A stretch of 64,000 bases of DNA from Phlebotomus papatasi (lineage: Eukaryota > Arthropoda > Insecta > Diptera > Psychodidae): the NCBI RefSeq assembly GCF_024763615.1, contig NC_077224.1, positions 61,018,712 through 61,082,711 on the forward strand, read 5' to 3'. Below are positions 45,801 to 54,656 of this stretch, piece by piece; the first letter of the stretch is position 1, and every line of letters begins with the position of its first letter. Made by a program: the position numbers and the translations under genes. The notes below the pieces were generated by a model that made no database searches, was not told the DNA's origin, and was given only the letters and a program-made list of their open reading frames with translations.

Positions 45801-46742
45801 TATTGGAAGAATTCCCAAAGGGCAAGGAACTATGAGAATGAAGGTGGCCGAAATAGGGCACCAAAGCTATGTCTATATTTTTATTCATTTTAAAATGTAT
45901 TAAGAATGATTTTAGAGTAAATAAAGACGGTAAACTTTTTACAAGATTCCAAGCAACACTCTTTCAGAAGAAAGAATTTAAAAAAAATCAAATTTGTATT
46001 TAAAATATTACATTTCAAACTTGAGACTTTGACGCTTGCATGCAACTATGCCGAAATTTGGCACACTTACCCTACATACTTCTATATCCTTAATTTTTAT
46101 TTATTTCAACTAATAATGAATGAGAAAAAAAGTAAAAGGTGATATTTAGCCATTAACTCTCTCTGGCGGAAAAGGCAATAAATTCCCCGTATCTCTTATC
46201 TCTGGAGATGATCTGACGAGATGAAATGGAAAAACTTGGAATTGCCAAGAGATTCCAGTGAGAACCAACAAATATCACCGAGTGACATTTTTCGCACACT
46301 CCACTCGATAAGACACTGATAAGACATTATTCTCTGCCTTAATTCCCATCCTGAGTAGCACAATTCTCATTAAGAAGCCCATAGAAACTCGTGCATTAGG
46401 TTTAAGATCTCGTGATGTTACCTGCATTGGGTAGGATCGTCGATTGGAAGGCTGCACAATGACCTTGATGCCCTTTTTCGTGAGGCGTTTAACATGACTT
46501 GGATTAAAGGGAGCTCTTCTTTCCCACACAGACTGATCCTCTCTCCGGATTGCCAGTACTTTGCCCGTCTGGAAGAGGATGCAGTGTTAGTGGAAAAATC
46601 CATGGAATTTTTCCAGCATTCTATCCGATAGTATTGATCGGATATTTTTTTGTGAGGTCTCGTGCCCTCTTCAACTCACATGCTTGAAACGCCGCGAGAA
46701 GTTCACAGCAAACGGATTGAAGTTCCTCAAATGCAGAAACAT
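30900..46742 (-). CDS. AASS: Alpha-aminoadipic semialdehyde synthase (lysine ketoglutarate reductase / saccharopine dehydrogenase)
   Basis: Seven minus-strand exons: 46680-46742, 46422-46568, 40123-40299, 36998-37376, 36359-36933, 35599-36035 and 30900-31914 (2793 nt, 930 aa, close to animal AASS). This bifunctional mitochondrial enzyme converts lysine plus 2-oxoglutarate to saccharopine, then to glutamate and aminoadipic semialdehyde. Residues 1-21 (MFLHLRNFNPFAV then NFSRRFKH) look like a mitochondrial presequence. Residues 27-450 form the LKR part: AIRREDQSVWERRAP, SHTIKAQE, GKYAGVAGMVNILHG, ALGHHTPFMHVG and CDISADPGGSIEFM. Residues 480-930 form the SDH part, with nucleotide fold VLVLGAGFVSAP at 486-497, then EVGLDPGIDH, SYCGGLPAPE and RYKFSWSPRG. 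Exon phases agree at every junction. Introns 2, 3 and 6 (6.1, 2.7 and 3.7 kb) are filled with MITEs; introns 1, 4 and 5 are 111, 64 and 323 bp. All essential blocks are present. Confidence 0.95.
32041..32396 (-). pseudogene. 5'-truncated non-LTR retrotransposon fragment
   Basis: On the minus strand, 32226-32387 encodes 53 residues ending in TGA: IEWGFIVPRAEQDTFYKTLF, then VRGVSLYNSLPREARTAPRG, then IQRHFQTGLDQ. The pattern of PR-x-SF-x-RG-x-LWNSLP is typical of the C-terminal end of jockey/CR1/I-type reverse transcriptases. About 160 bp of A-rich 3' sequence follows, ending in AATTGAATTGAAA-type repeats like a non-LTR tail. It is a dead insertion in AASS intron 6, in the same direction as AASS. 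Confidence 0.72.
33113..34085. mobile_element. Dispersed element related to the arms of the 12.4 kb foldback
   Basis: It starts GGCAAAGCGTCCCAGCTTTG, then AGTGCTCGAACTCACGAG, and ends CTGTGAGTTCGAGCAGT, which is partly inverted. Internal words GATTAAGTCAAATGCAGTCG, ACTACCTCTAAAACATATTC and GTCGATATCTCTTACCGTTT also occur at 11970-13560, where the last two sit in the foldback arms. A short related piece (CGTCCGAGGCTTTGC) is at 62967. No ORF. Lies in AASS intron 6. Confidence 0.6.
35194..35445. repeat. MITE (CACTGAGAAAAAAA family), copy 1
   Basis: Ends CACTGAGAAAAAAAGAGG and ATTTCTCTCAGTG. The inner arms are GTGCGATTAACTTTTTTTCC and AAAATTAACATTTCC, with repeated words AGGTGTAAAA and TTTTACACC. 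The second copy is at 45385-45640. Confidence 0.78.
35446..35500 (-). repeat. tRNA-like A-box fragment, possible SINE remnant
   Basis: On the minus strand the sequence reads TAGCTCAATGGGCAGAGC, a good match to the tRNA D-arm/A box, followed by TTGTGATATAGAGATCC. It is then cut by the MITE at 35194-35445. A weak GGTTTTATTTCC beyond the MITE may be what is left of a B box. It is not a functional tRNA gene. Confidence 0.35.
37565..38803. mobile_element. 1.2 kb element (GGGGCAAAAAGTCAC ends) with nested MITE
   Basis: The left end GGGGTACTGGGGCAAAAAGTCAC and the right end GTGACTTTTTGCCCCAGTCTCCC are inverted. The right part (38225-38800) is shared with 52090-52602. A TA-flanked MITE is inserted at 37802-38119 (ends GAGTCTCTTAAATTCGAACG and CGTTCGAATTTGAGAG, then GAGAGACTC-TA). 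No ORF. Lies in AASS intron 3. Confidence 0.7.
38952..39303. repeat. GGGGAAAGTACTC MITE, copy b, with a second MITE inside
   Basis: Outer ends TAGGGGAAAGTATTCTCC and GGAGAGTACTTTCCCCTA. The MITE of the CTACACATTGGGAGC family is inserted at about 39107-39243, within the phrase CTCTTA...GGAAAG that is continuous in other copies. AASS intron 3. Confidence 0.78.
39500..39660 (-). other. Unrecognised ORF in AASS intron 3, possible exon
   Basis: After a good acceptor (TTCCTTGGCCAACAG) the minus frame reads RFNGIYEGNFSDDEDADGLF, then DNLFLLLIDSYLIQEERFAI, then SMIGENNVDNK and TAA. It is acidic with a hydrophobic middle. DEDADG resembles an EF-hand start, but position 12 is Phe, so calcium binding is unlikely. 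Upstream are CTATTTATAG and an ATG near 39796 with a hydrophobic leader. A small nested gene is conceivable but unproven. It does not belong to AASS. Confidence 0.25.
40582..41007. repeat. TA-flanked element (GGGTAAGTGTGCCAAATT family), copy 1
   Basis: Ends TA-GGGTAAGTGTGCCAAATTCC and AAATTTGGCACACATACCC-TA. Inside, GGCCACATTTTTTGTTCC pairs with GGCAAGGAAC...GGTGGCC. Other copies lie at 45642-46072 and 47753-48138. The 60-90 aa minus ORFs over all three copies are translations of the repeat. AASS intron 2. Confidence 0.8.
41008..41224. repeat. GGGGAAAGTACTC MITE, copy c
   Basis: It joins directly onto the previous element (ATACCCTAC-TCTTCCTTCGAATG), so its left tip is lost or shared. The right end is GAGAGCACTTTCCCCTA. 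Confidence 0.75.
41343..41497. repeat. Remnant of the TTAA-type element family
   Basis: TTTTAAGGACGATTGGGTCACC on the left and CTCTCGTCATTAAAGGG-TTAA on the right. It contains GGGTCACCAGTGACCC, the counterpart of the GGGTCATATATGACC palindrome at 27403-28349. Confidence 0.55.
41634..41940. repeat. TA-flanked MITE
   Basis: Ends TA-CACAGCTCTCTCCGATATCC and GGATATCGGAGAGAGCTGTG-TA are reverse complements, and CGATATCCGGCTGACAGCTG follows on the left. AASS intron 2. Confidence 0.82.
42117..42465. repeat. TA-flanked MITE
   Basis: Ends TA-GGGGAGACTGGGGCAGATTA and TAATTCTACCCCGGTCTCC-TCTA. The centre has GCAAGAACCGTTGAAACCGA / TCGAAGTCAACGGTTCTTGC arms with ATAAACGTCAAA on both sides. Confidence 0.75.
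42470..43390 (-). other. Less repetitive stretch of AASS intron 2
   Basis: 42500-42960 has higher GC than the rest of the intron, no inverted repeats and no ORF. It contains GATAAG (in GTAGATAAGACTTTTG) and words such as TGCGCGGGATTC. It is the part of the intron most likely to be single-copy and regulatory, but this is an inference from composition only. 42961-43390 is AT-rich with nothing seen. Confidence 0.3.
43391..43740. other. GC-richer unidentified segment
   Basis: 43400-43640 contains GGCTCCTCGGTCGGTCTTCA and GCGAATCGAGGAGGACGCC and contrasts with the AT-rich flanks. No frame stays open. It lies immediately before a retrotransposon fragment and may be part of the same dead insertion. 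Confidence 0.35.
43740..44420 (+). pseudogene. Non-LTR retrotransposon remnant between direct repeats
   Basis: 43911-44114 encodes NLTGHFLKLHLLKMNLETVE then HFLWECLVLQTYRDKHF, the TGH...HL..M.L...ETVEHFLWECP pattern of the C-terminal end of jockey-like polymerases, lacking its cysteine spacing. Sequence at 43740-43908 (GCCAAGACGCACACCAA, AAATTTTATACTGTAAGTAT, GATTCTCAATTGAA) is repeated at 44262-44420. The whole is dead and lies in AASS intron 2, antisense to AASS. Confidence 0.6.
45016..45233. repeat. MITE (GGGTAAAATGAGGTAATTTGG family), copy 1
   Basis: Ends GAGTAAAATGAGGTAATTTGG and CCAAATTACCTCATTTTACCC. Shared centre TCTGTTCCTTTTCTTCTTAA and TTTGCGGTCTTTGTTTTCTC. Copy 2 at 48863-49063. 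Confidence 0.78.
45385..45640. repeat. MITE (CACTGAGAAAAAAA family), copy 2
   Basis: Close to 35194-35445 throughout. The right end is eroded (ATTTCTCTTACTCA) where the next element starts. Confidence 0.78.
45642..46072. repeat. TA-flanked element (GGGTAAGTGTGCCAAATT family), copy 2
   Basis: Same ends and internal order as 40582-41007, with GGGTAAGTGTGCCAAATTCC and AAATTTGGCACACTTACCC-TA. It adjoins the MITE at 45385-45640. Confidence 0.8.
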
Positions 46743-47752
46743 CTCTAACAGATCACTTTCACAGGCACCAGTATGTTATTTTTTTTTTATTTCGTAAATT
46801 TTTAGTCTCAACCCACCGAGTATTCAGAGGCTACTGATGAGAAGTCCCGGACGACCACGGCTGGACGCACCGAGAGTGGTTGGTGAGAAAAAAAATTGAT
46901 AGTGATAAGACAAGTTTGTTGCTATTCAGATATTCTCACTTTTTGTCATTGAATCATCAACCTTCTACTAGACGATCCTATTGCAAATTTCACGTTGTAA
47001 CAGCCACACAAACACCGTATTATTGGCCAATTGTGAAAAGATTAATCCTCTCAATTGGACCCTGGAGAGTGATCTTATCACTGCCGTTAATCCTAATTCA
47101 AACACTTCAGGAAATCTCCCAAATGTAGGCAAAATTCATAAGTGAAACATATTTCTTGCAACATACAATTTCTTTAAATTTTTTGTGATAATCTTGATTT
47201 CTTCTTCGTTCTTCCCTTGTATATTTTGTACTTATTATATTAAATGCATATAATTTTTGTGGAATCTTGGAAGAGTATCCAGTTCCATTAAAGAGCGTGT
47301 TTCATCATGTTTCACATCAGCAAAAGCTTCCAATTTAAACTCAATTAACGTTATCTGGAAAAATTTTCTGATTTAATTTAAAAAAAATTATCCATAGAAT
47401 ATCCTTAACTAAGATATATAACTAAGAATAGAACAAATATCTAAAAGATTCTAAGTTAGAAATAATTTTTAGTTTAATAAATAAAGCATTTTATTAAAAG
47501 AACTTTTCAAATTTCTTTTCAAAAATGGCCCAAATTGACTGTAAGCAAATGGTTTAGTTGCATTTAGTTCTTGAGATAATCCCAAAAGAGATGATTTTAG
47601 ATGAAAAAACTTACAGAAACATTTCTGTAACCCTTTGAACATTTTTTGAGCGGGACGTGCCAAACTAATGAATTCAGTTTCCATTGATACATAGCTCTCT
47701 TGTGCATTAATCTTCAACACAAGCTACAAGGAAGTGGAAGATATATCACCTA
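46743..47752. other. AASS 5' flank
   Basis: 46743-46880 should contain the AASS leader and core promoter. The plus ORF at 46880-47128 (82 aa) has no recognisable domain and lies where regulatory DNA is expected. The rest is AT-rich without features. Confidence 0.4.
46832..46837 (-). promoter_or_regulatory. Possible AASS initiator
   Basis: On the minus strand TCAGTA occurs within TCATCAGTAGCC, about 90 bp before the AASS ATG at 46742. It sits in a short GC-richer stretch (46815-46875). Motif and position only. Confidence 0.25.
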
Positions 47753-48138
47753 GGGTAAGTGTGCCAAATTTCGACCAGCTCGCAATTTCGGCCACCTTTT
47801 TTGTTCCTCGAATTTCCTTGAATTTTTAGTTTTTGCATTCTCTTGAGATTGTACAATGCAAAAGAATAACAAAAAATGAAGCTTCGACAAACGAGATGAC
47901 GTGAAAAAGACATTTGAAGAATTCCCGAAGGGCAAGGAACTATGAGAATGAAGGTGGCCGAAATAGTATCAAGAATGATTTTAAAGTAAATAAAGACGAT
48001 AAACTGTCTACAAGGTTCTAAGCGACACTCCTTAAATAGAAGGAATGAAAAAAATCAATTTCTATTAAAGATATTACATTTCAAACTTGAGACTTTGGCG
48101 CTTGCATGCAACTATGCCGAAATTTGGCACACTTACCC
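47753..48138. repeat. TA-flanked element (GGGTAAGTGTGCCAAATT family), copy 3
   Basis: Ends TA-GGGTAAGTGTGCCAAATTTC and GAAATTTGGCACACTTACCC-TA. It is slightly shorter than the other two because of a deletion after GGTGGCCGAAATAG. Confidence 0.8.
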
Positions 48139-48504
48139 TATAACACCTCCAATGCTCCCAATATAGTGCATTCCCTAAAAGACACAATATGTACTGTACG
48201 TTCCTTATATTTATTAAAGCCTGATCCTAAAATTAAAAATAAACCTACAAAAGATACAACGATCTGAAAATGGTTTTGATTCAGATTAAAATTTAATTTC
48301 AAGCTTTATATGCCAATTATTTTTGAGTTAATTGTTCTTATTTATCAATAACATGGTTCACTTATTGATTTTATATGATTCATTAATCATCTCTAAAAAT
48401 CGTAATAAATATTTGAATAATATTTGATTAGAAATGAAGCAGTCGAGTTAAGAATTCAAGACCTGTCAGGTAAATCCAGTCCTAACTAATTCGGTTCAGA
48501 ATTA

Positions 48505-48720
48505 AGTAAGACAAAGTACTCTCCCTTCGAACGTTCATGCCTTCGAATAATGTGCATTTTCTTTCATTTATCCTAAGCAACTAACACATTTCTATATTAA
48601 ATATTAGGTAGCTTATCATCAATTCTTGATAATTACGTATGCAAGTCCCTTAGGAAAAATAAAAGAAAATTCACATTATTCGAAAGTATGAACGTTCGAA
48701 GGGAGAGTACTTTCCCCTAT
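48505..48720. repeat. GGGGAAAGTACTC MITE, copy d
   Basis: AAGTACTCTCCCTTCGAACG on the left pairs with CGTTCGAAGGGAGAGTACTT on the right; TCCCCTA ends it. Confidence 0.78.
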
Positions 48721-48862
48721 GCTTTCCATTGTGGTTTGATCGTTTGATATTGACTTTGAAAGAATTTCCTGTGGATAGTCCAAAAACAAAATTCCTATCC
48801 AAAATTTCTTGCTATTTAGACTACAGGCAATTCCAAATCCTCCAAGGCTGTTAAGGAGGAGT

Positions 48863-49063
48863 AGGGTAAAATGGGATAATTTGGAACCATTTACAATTTG
48901 GGACATCTGTTTTAGAGATTCAAAAGGAAGAAATCTGTTCCTTTTCTTCTTAAACGTCTTTTTCTTCTATTTTGCGGTCTTTGTTTTCTCTTTGCTCATC
49001 TGAAACAGTAAGAAAATCTCAAGTATCCCAAATTGTAAATGGTTCCAAGTTACCTCATTTTAC
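48863..49063. repeat. MITE (GGGTAAAATGAGGTAATTTGG family), copy 2
   Basis: TA-GGGTAAAATGGGATAATTTGG and TTACCTCATTTTACC, with the same centre as 45016-45233. Confidence 0.78.
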
Positions 49064-50075
49064 CGATCAAAATGTGATTTTCAGGGAAACAGAATAGTAC
49101 GAGTTTTAGACTAGTGGTTTAGCCCAATTCCCAGGTGTCTAAAAGCCCTTAAGGCTTAAGTAAAGGTTTTCCAAAATTTAATGATATTTACCCTGAATAT
49201 TCAATCTTAAAATAAATTCCCAATAATCTTACCACATATTAGAAAACTTAAGCCAATCAATGGCTAAACCAGCTTAATCTTAGATCTGAATGCCGTATTA
49301 TTAAATATTGCTTAACTGTAATATTTTGTGATATTCGCTAAAGAATTTCTAAATTTACTATTTCTGTATATTAATCTCCCACAAGAAGCATTTATCGCTA
49401 TAAATGAGTAGAGATGTCTGACATCTATACGAAAACGATGGCGAAAACTTTACAAATTTCTTCTATATAACCGCATAGAAGAGGTCCATATTTGAGTGAA
49501 TGGGGAATTTTTACATCCGAAATATAACAAATATTTATTTTAAGATATAATCACGGCATTATGTTCGGTAAAATGTATCGAATATGACTGAATAAAATAT
49601 AATCACTCTGTAATACCAATATTATAACTATCGAATGAAGAACTGTCATTTCTTTTCCATTTTTCTTTAAGACTTTCTCAAATATTTTTCACGAATGAAT
49701 AATTATTATTTATCTTCACCAATTCAGTCAGATTTAAAAAGCCTCGTGCACTTTTATTGTGTATGAAAGTTTATTAATGCAACGACCGTTTTCCGTGAGA
49801 GGACACAAATTTAGTGAATAAAATTGCATTTCCGACTTAAAATTCCCAGGGGAAAGTTGTAAAATTAAAGAAAGTAAAATTGAATGAATTTTCCACCCTT
49901 TTCATCATATTATTTAAAAAGTTTATAAATTTTAGATTTTAACTGTGCTAATTAACAGAATATATCGCTTTAAACACAAATCTAGACAGTTATCGGCACA
50001 TATCAATGTTTTTTGCATTATTTTAATTTTAAATTGTTTGGTGAAACCCAATTAATGTAATTTTTTATGCCATAA
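49064..50075. other. Intergenic DNA, no feature
   Basis: AT-rich. No ORF of note, repeat or RNA gene was seen. Confidence 0.4.
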
Positions 50076-51415
50076 TCCTTTTTTATTCTAATAAAATAAA
50101 ATAAAGATATTATAACCCGAATAAGTACAAAATATAGAAGAAAACACGTCTTTACATATTTTTGTTATTATATTCACATTATGTTCTACATTGTATACAA
50201 AATATGGATTTTTATAACAATTATATCACTACACAATAGAAAATATCAAAACACTGTAAATTATGCTTTTCATGAACTTTTTCTGGGCACTCTTTCTGCA
50301 ATTTTGTTTCATGTAAAATGATCAGGAAGCTGTCCTAATGCTTGTACTTTTGATATACAGCAATTAAAGAAATAAAATGTTAGCTTTCACAAACAAAGTA
50401 TTAATTCACTATTTTTCCATTAAATTACACTTACTTTGTCGAATTTAATCCCTTCTATCTACGTACTCAACTATACTGGACACGCTGGCACACTTCAAGG
50501 TTTTAATTTTTATGTTAAATATTACTTTTTTCACAATTTTTCACTCGAAGATGAACCTCTGCTAAGTAAACAAAAAGCAAAATTTGATAATCTGGCTGCT
50601 TTCTACAAAAAAAAACACAAGTCGTATACAAGTTTTCCCTAAAGGGAACAAATATAACTAAAAAATATCAAAACATGATGTTCATACAATTTCACGACAT
50701 TATGTCAACATAACAGCGAAAATATGTAAGATAAATATACTTTCGATATTTTCGACATTGATTTACATATTTTCACTCAAAAATGGATTATATTATGACC
50801 TTTTATGGATCTAAAAACATTTAGTCGTAATTTTAAGGGGAAATTTCAATATATTAACTGGAATTTATCAAATAAAATGTATTATTCTTATTAATAGAAA
50901 ATAACTGATATTTTCTATACATTTTTTAGTTAAGTTGTTTTTTTTTTGGTATTTATCGCGTATAATTTTCAGTTTATATACTTCCATTTTGTTCATACAT
51001 TATATTTTTTAGAAATAGATTGGTTACGTTGAAAATATGTTGGTTACATTTGAGACACATTATTTGGATATCAAATGCCGCTTGCGACTCACCTGACCAT
51101 CTCTCCTTAAGTCCTGCAGAAAATGAAGCAAAATCATTCCAAAGAACCTGTAAAACTCCTCTTCTTCCTAAAAAGAGAAACTCCCTCTCTGGATCCTAAA
51201 GCTTCCAATTTAAAGCGAAAACTTTTGATGAAATCCCAATAATTTAAACGTGATTTTGGTATGGGAAAACAATATAATTAAATCTTTCTTTTTTTGTACA
51301 GTTTGCACTCTCCTATGGAATCAATCTGAATAAAGTGGTATTACAAATTACAACGTAAATATACTTGTTCCAAGCGAATCATCCCCCGATGAAGTATCAT
51401 CAATTAGGAATAACT
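50076..51415 (-). other. Probable 3' UTR of the Herp-like gene
   Basis: Follows the TAA at 51416-51418 on the minus strand. It is repeat-poor. A TTTTTTATT on the plus strand near 50079 gives AATAAAA on the minus strand, a possible distal poly(A) signal; nearer AATAAA-like words also exist, so the true end is uncertain. Confidence 0.35.
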
Positions 51416-51589
51416 TTACAGGGCAGCCGCCTCGGGAATGAGGGAAGCAAAAAATGAGAGGACAAAGGTGCGTAGAAAGGCAATCACAGGGATTCTATTT
51501 GTCTCATCGCGGACAACAGCGTCTGACGCCTCATCAGCCTCATTATTTGGCTGCTGAGCATCATTATTGTTCTGGGCATTTTGTGGTGG
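51416..51589 (-). CDS. Herp: Herp-like (HERPUD) ER-stress protein, C-terminal end, truncated by gap
   Basis: The minus frame runs from the edge of the N gap (51589) to TAA at 51416-51418, giving 57 residues: PPQNAQNNNDAQQPNNEADE, then ASDAVVRDETNRIPVIAFLR, then TFVLSFFASLIPEAAAL. A polar Asn/Gln/Glu linker followed by FLRTF-x-SFF-SLIPE and the stop is the characteristic tail of HERPUD/Herp proteins, which are ubiquitin-like-domain membrane proteins that recruit HRD1 during ER-associated degradation. The hydrophobic IPVIAFLRTFVLSFFASLI is the membrane-associated end. The ubiquitin-like domain and the rest lie in or beyond the gap. Confidence 0.7.
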   Translation of the reverse strand, partial: PPQNAQNNNDAQQPNNEADEASDAVVRDETNRIPVIAFLRTFVLSFFASLIPEAAAL

Positions 51590-52089
51590 NNNNNNNNNNN
51601 NNNNNNNNNNNNNNNNNNNNNNNNNNNNNNNNNNNNNNNNNNNNNNNNNNNNNNNNNNNNNNNNNNNNNNNNNNNNNNNNNNNNNNNNNNNNNNNNNNNN
51701 NNNNNNNNNNNNNNNNNNNNNNNNNNNNNNNNNNNNNNNNNNNNNNNNNNNNNNNNNNNNNNNNNNNNNNNNNNNNNNNNNNNNNNNNNNNNNNNNNNNN
51801 NNNNNNNNNNNNNNNNNNNNNNNNNNNNNNNNNNNNNNNNNNNNNNNNNNNNNNNNNNNNNNNNNNNNNNNNNNNNNNNNNNNNNNNNNNNNNNNNNNNN
51901 NNNNNNNNNNNNNNNNNNNNNNNNNNNNNNNNNNNNNNNNNNNNNNNNNNNNNNNNNNNNNNNNNNNNNNNNNNNNNNNNNNNNNNNNNNNNNNNNNNNN
52001 NNNNNNNNNNNNNNNNNNNNNNNNNNNNNNNNNNNNNNNNNNNNNNNNNNNNNNNNNNNNNNNNNNNNNNNNNNNNNNNNNNNNNNNNN
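51590..52089. other. Assembly gap, 500 N
   Basis: Exactly 500 undetermined bases, a conventional filler length, so the true size is unknown. It removes the upstream part of the Herp-like gene and the left part of a repeat. Confidence 0.98.
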
Positions 52090-52602
52090 CTATCTGAACG
52101 AGAAAAGCGCTTTTAAAGTTATTTTAGAAAAGAAAACACACAAGAGACTGTAAATCGCTTGACCAATGCAATCTACAAGCAGCGAGATATGGAAATGACG
52201 TTTCTTCTCGCCGTGAGACATTAGAAATTGCTTCAGTTTTTGTTACTTTTTACCCCAGGTGGTCGTTTTTAATAAAAGGATTTCTGGAGAAAAGAATCTT
52301 TGTGAAATTCTAAAATAGATAGTGTTTTCGTATTCAAAGAATCCAAATCATTTAGGAAATATTTACCAGTGCATCAATTTTGGAAAATAAGTAGGTCAAA
52401 ATTAATATCTGCTGTAAGGAAAACATTTGAAAAATAGGGCTATAAATTTCCAATATTTTTTTATTTTATGAATTCCTTGTTCGAATTCTAAGAAACTTAC
52501 TAAATTGAAGAAGGTCTATAGAGGTGATAGAGGCCATCTATGGAAAAAAATTTAAGGATTTTCAAATTTTCAATTTGTGACTTTTTGGTCCAGTCTCCCC
52601 TA
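52090..52602. repeat. Second copy of the GGGGCAAAAAGTCAC element, cut by the gap
   Basis: Parallel to 38240-38803: ATTTTAGAAAAGAAAACACAC, GACTGTAAATCGCTTGACCA and TTGTTACTTTTTACCCCAGG, ending TTGTGACTTTTTGGTCCAGT, then CTCCCCTA. Confidence 0.78.
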
Positions 52603-53379
52603 TGAAATTAAATGATTTTAGTTCAATATTTGTGAGAAAAAAGTGAGAAAAAAATCAATAAAAATAAAAGCTTTTACGGATAGGGACGATAAAGATAACA
52701 GTTTAATTGAATAATTTAGTCAAATAAAGACGCTTATTATCACTAGAGTAAATGAAATTGATATAAGGTAAAGTATCCTCGAGTCGACCGCCTCTCGACC
52801 TCGACTCGACCACCCTGGGTTTCTCAAATCAACCGGTGGAAATATTTATTCAATTTATTTACATTTACAATAATATTTATCGAATGGTTCAACATCATAG
52901 GATCAATTATTTCGTAATTAATTCGAATCAGTGCAAATATAAAAGAAATTGAGCATAAAACACTGAAAAATCATAAAAAGACGAAACGTTAAGATATTTC
53001 TTAAAACTTAAATAAAAATTTGCAATTTTTCATCAAATTATGGCATACTTTTTGATATTCTTGGCTTTTTTCTTAAGGAATTATTTCAATTATTACCTTC
53101 ACTCAGACATGTGCAAGAAAAATCCGTTATTTGAAAGAGTGTCAAAATGATGTCCTGAAGTGGCTCATGCCAAAGTGACATACACTGAAAAAAATCGAAT
53201 GACATTGCGCTCAAATGTACATAACCTCATTCATGTGTCTTGTTTTTGTTTTTAAAATAAAGAAAAAGTGCTTTTATCAGTGTTTATAGTGAATGAAGTT
53301 AATAAATATTAGTGCAGACTGGAATTTTAATCGTCTCGGATGAAATACCACAATCCCAGTTTGTATTGCACCCATCAGA
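52603..53379. other. Intergenic DNA, no feature
   Basis: 52770-52840 has GACCGCCTCTCGACC and CGACTCGACCACCC, locally GC-rich. Otherwise AT-rich, with no gene or repeat recognised. Confidence 0.4.
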
Positions 53380-54254
53380 TTGTCCAGAAAAGTGGATGAT
53401 ATGAGGCTGCTGAAGAGCTCCACAGAGTCAGGTTTGGAAGTACTTTCTCGATGGTACAGCACAAAGAAGTACGGGATATTTGACGTGGGACTCGGGAAGC
53501 ATCTTCCGGAGGCATATAAAAAATTCTGGAGGGAGTGGAGAGTGACAAAGATAGAACCAACTGCAGTGCATTATGTCCGGAAGGAGGGTAAATTTGAAAG
53601 AGATTAGACGACTGCAGTCGTCTGGCCGGTACAGAACATCTCTCTGCCCTTTCGCTACCCGAAGGAATTCGATGATGGTATCTGGGGAGGGAAGATGGTC
53701 GTGCAGGGCTATCAGAAGCGGAATCCAATGAAGCAGAAGATACCGCACTTCTGGATACCCATGCTGAAGAGGTCAATAGTGAAGTCCTGAATATCTATGT
53801 CTGTCGTAGTGACCAATCGAACGCTGGATCTCATCCATTCGAGTCATGGCTTCGATCATTACCTCCTGAAGACTCTAGCCTGCGACCTGCGATAGAATCT
53901 CGCCTTGGCCATCAAGAGGAAACTCCTCCATGAACTTCAGGCCGGCTGTCCCAGTCTCACCAACAATTCCAACCGACAGAAAGAAATCCTGGATGAATGT
54001 TCACAATATCTAGCCCAGTACACTCCCTAAGAGATCGAATGGTACGGTCTGACGTTCACCCAAGCCATACAGAAACTAAAAGTCCATTGACGATGCCATC
54101 GTGACCCACAAAGTCCTCTTCCGTGGAAGCTCATCGAGCGGCTCAAGGCAGCGGAGGAGAAAATAGCCGAGAAGAGCGAGGGATCCAGCATCTCCTGGAG
54201 AGCACTTCCTGGCTCACACGGGTCAATCCCTTCGGAAAGAAGAGGGAAACTTGA
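53380..54254 (+). pseudogene. mRpL28: Intronless dead copy of mitochondrial ribosomal protein L28
   Basis: The three-frame reading follows mitochondrial bL28m from end to end: GLGKHLPEAYKKFWREW, EPTAVHYVRKEGKFERD, GIWGGKMVVQGYQKRNP, PHFWIPMLKRSIVKS, TNRTLDLIH, GFDHYLLKT, IEWYGLTFTQAIQKLK and finally SWLTRVNPFGKKRET-stop. It carries in-frame stops at 53605-53607 (TAG), 53893-53895 (TAG) and 54028-54030 (TAA), and frameshifts near 53787 and 54080. No introns interrupt it, which suggests a retrocopy; no poly(A) tail or target duplication was identified. GC content is well above the surroundings, as expected for former coding DNA. Confidence 0.8.
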
Positions 54255-54392
54255 AATGGTTACCAGGTAATTTAGACTATTTTATTTGGTTTAGAATGGA
54301 CAGATGTTCCCTGCCTAAAAACTCTGAAGGGCATAGGGTGAGCTTCAATTGGCTTCACGTCTCAGATCAAATCTGTGTCTTTTTATTCATCC

Positions 54393-54656
54393 TTAAAAAG
54401 ATTGGATTCCTTTTCCAAATTCTTCACACCATAAGCAAAAAAATTCTAGAAATTGCTCAACTGTGTCTCCGTTGACTTTTCCGGAAATAGCGAAATATGA
54501 AGCTGCAGCCCAACCGGGGTTTTTCAAGGATTCATCTGAGTTCGTGTAAATGTAAATGGATGAGATGTCAGTGTTATTGAAGATTCTTCCAACCTTCTCA
54601 TGCTGTCCTAGGATGATTCTCATCTGACCGGATTTGCAGTATGAATCTTAATTTCC
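54393..54656 (-). other. Unrecognised minus ORF, possible exon or gene fragment
   Basis: From ATG at 54623 the frame reads MRIILGQHEKVGRIFNNTDI, then SSIYIYTNSDESLKNPGWAA, then ASYFAISGKVNGDTVEQFLE, then FFCLWCEEFGKGIQSF and stop (76 aa). It is open for nine more codons upstream (SYCKSGQ). Codon use and residue mix look protein-coding, and ATTTCCGGAAATT flanks both sides of the region. No domain was recognised. It could be one exon of a gene to the left or a dead fragment next to the L28 copy. Confidence 0.35.

Noticed and set aside
46880..47128. 82 aa plus ORF next to the AASS start
   Set aside because: No domain, lies in the expected promoter region, and no splice or poly(A) context was found.
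51454..52153. ORFs across the N gap
   Set aside because: Undefined bases; any translation is meaningless.
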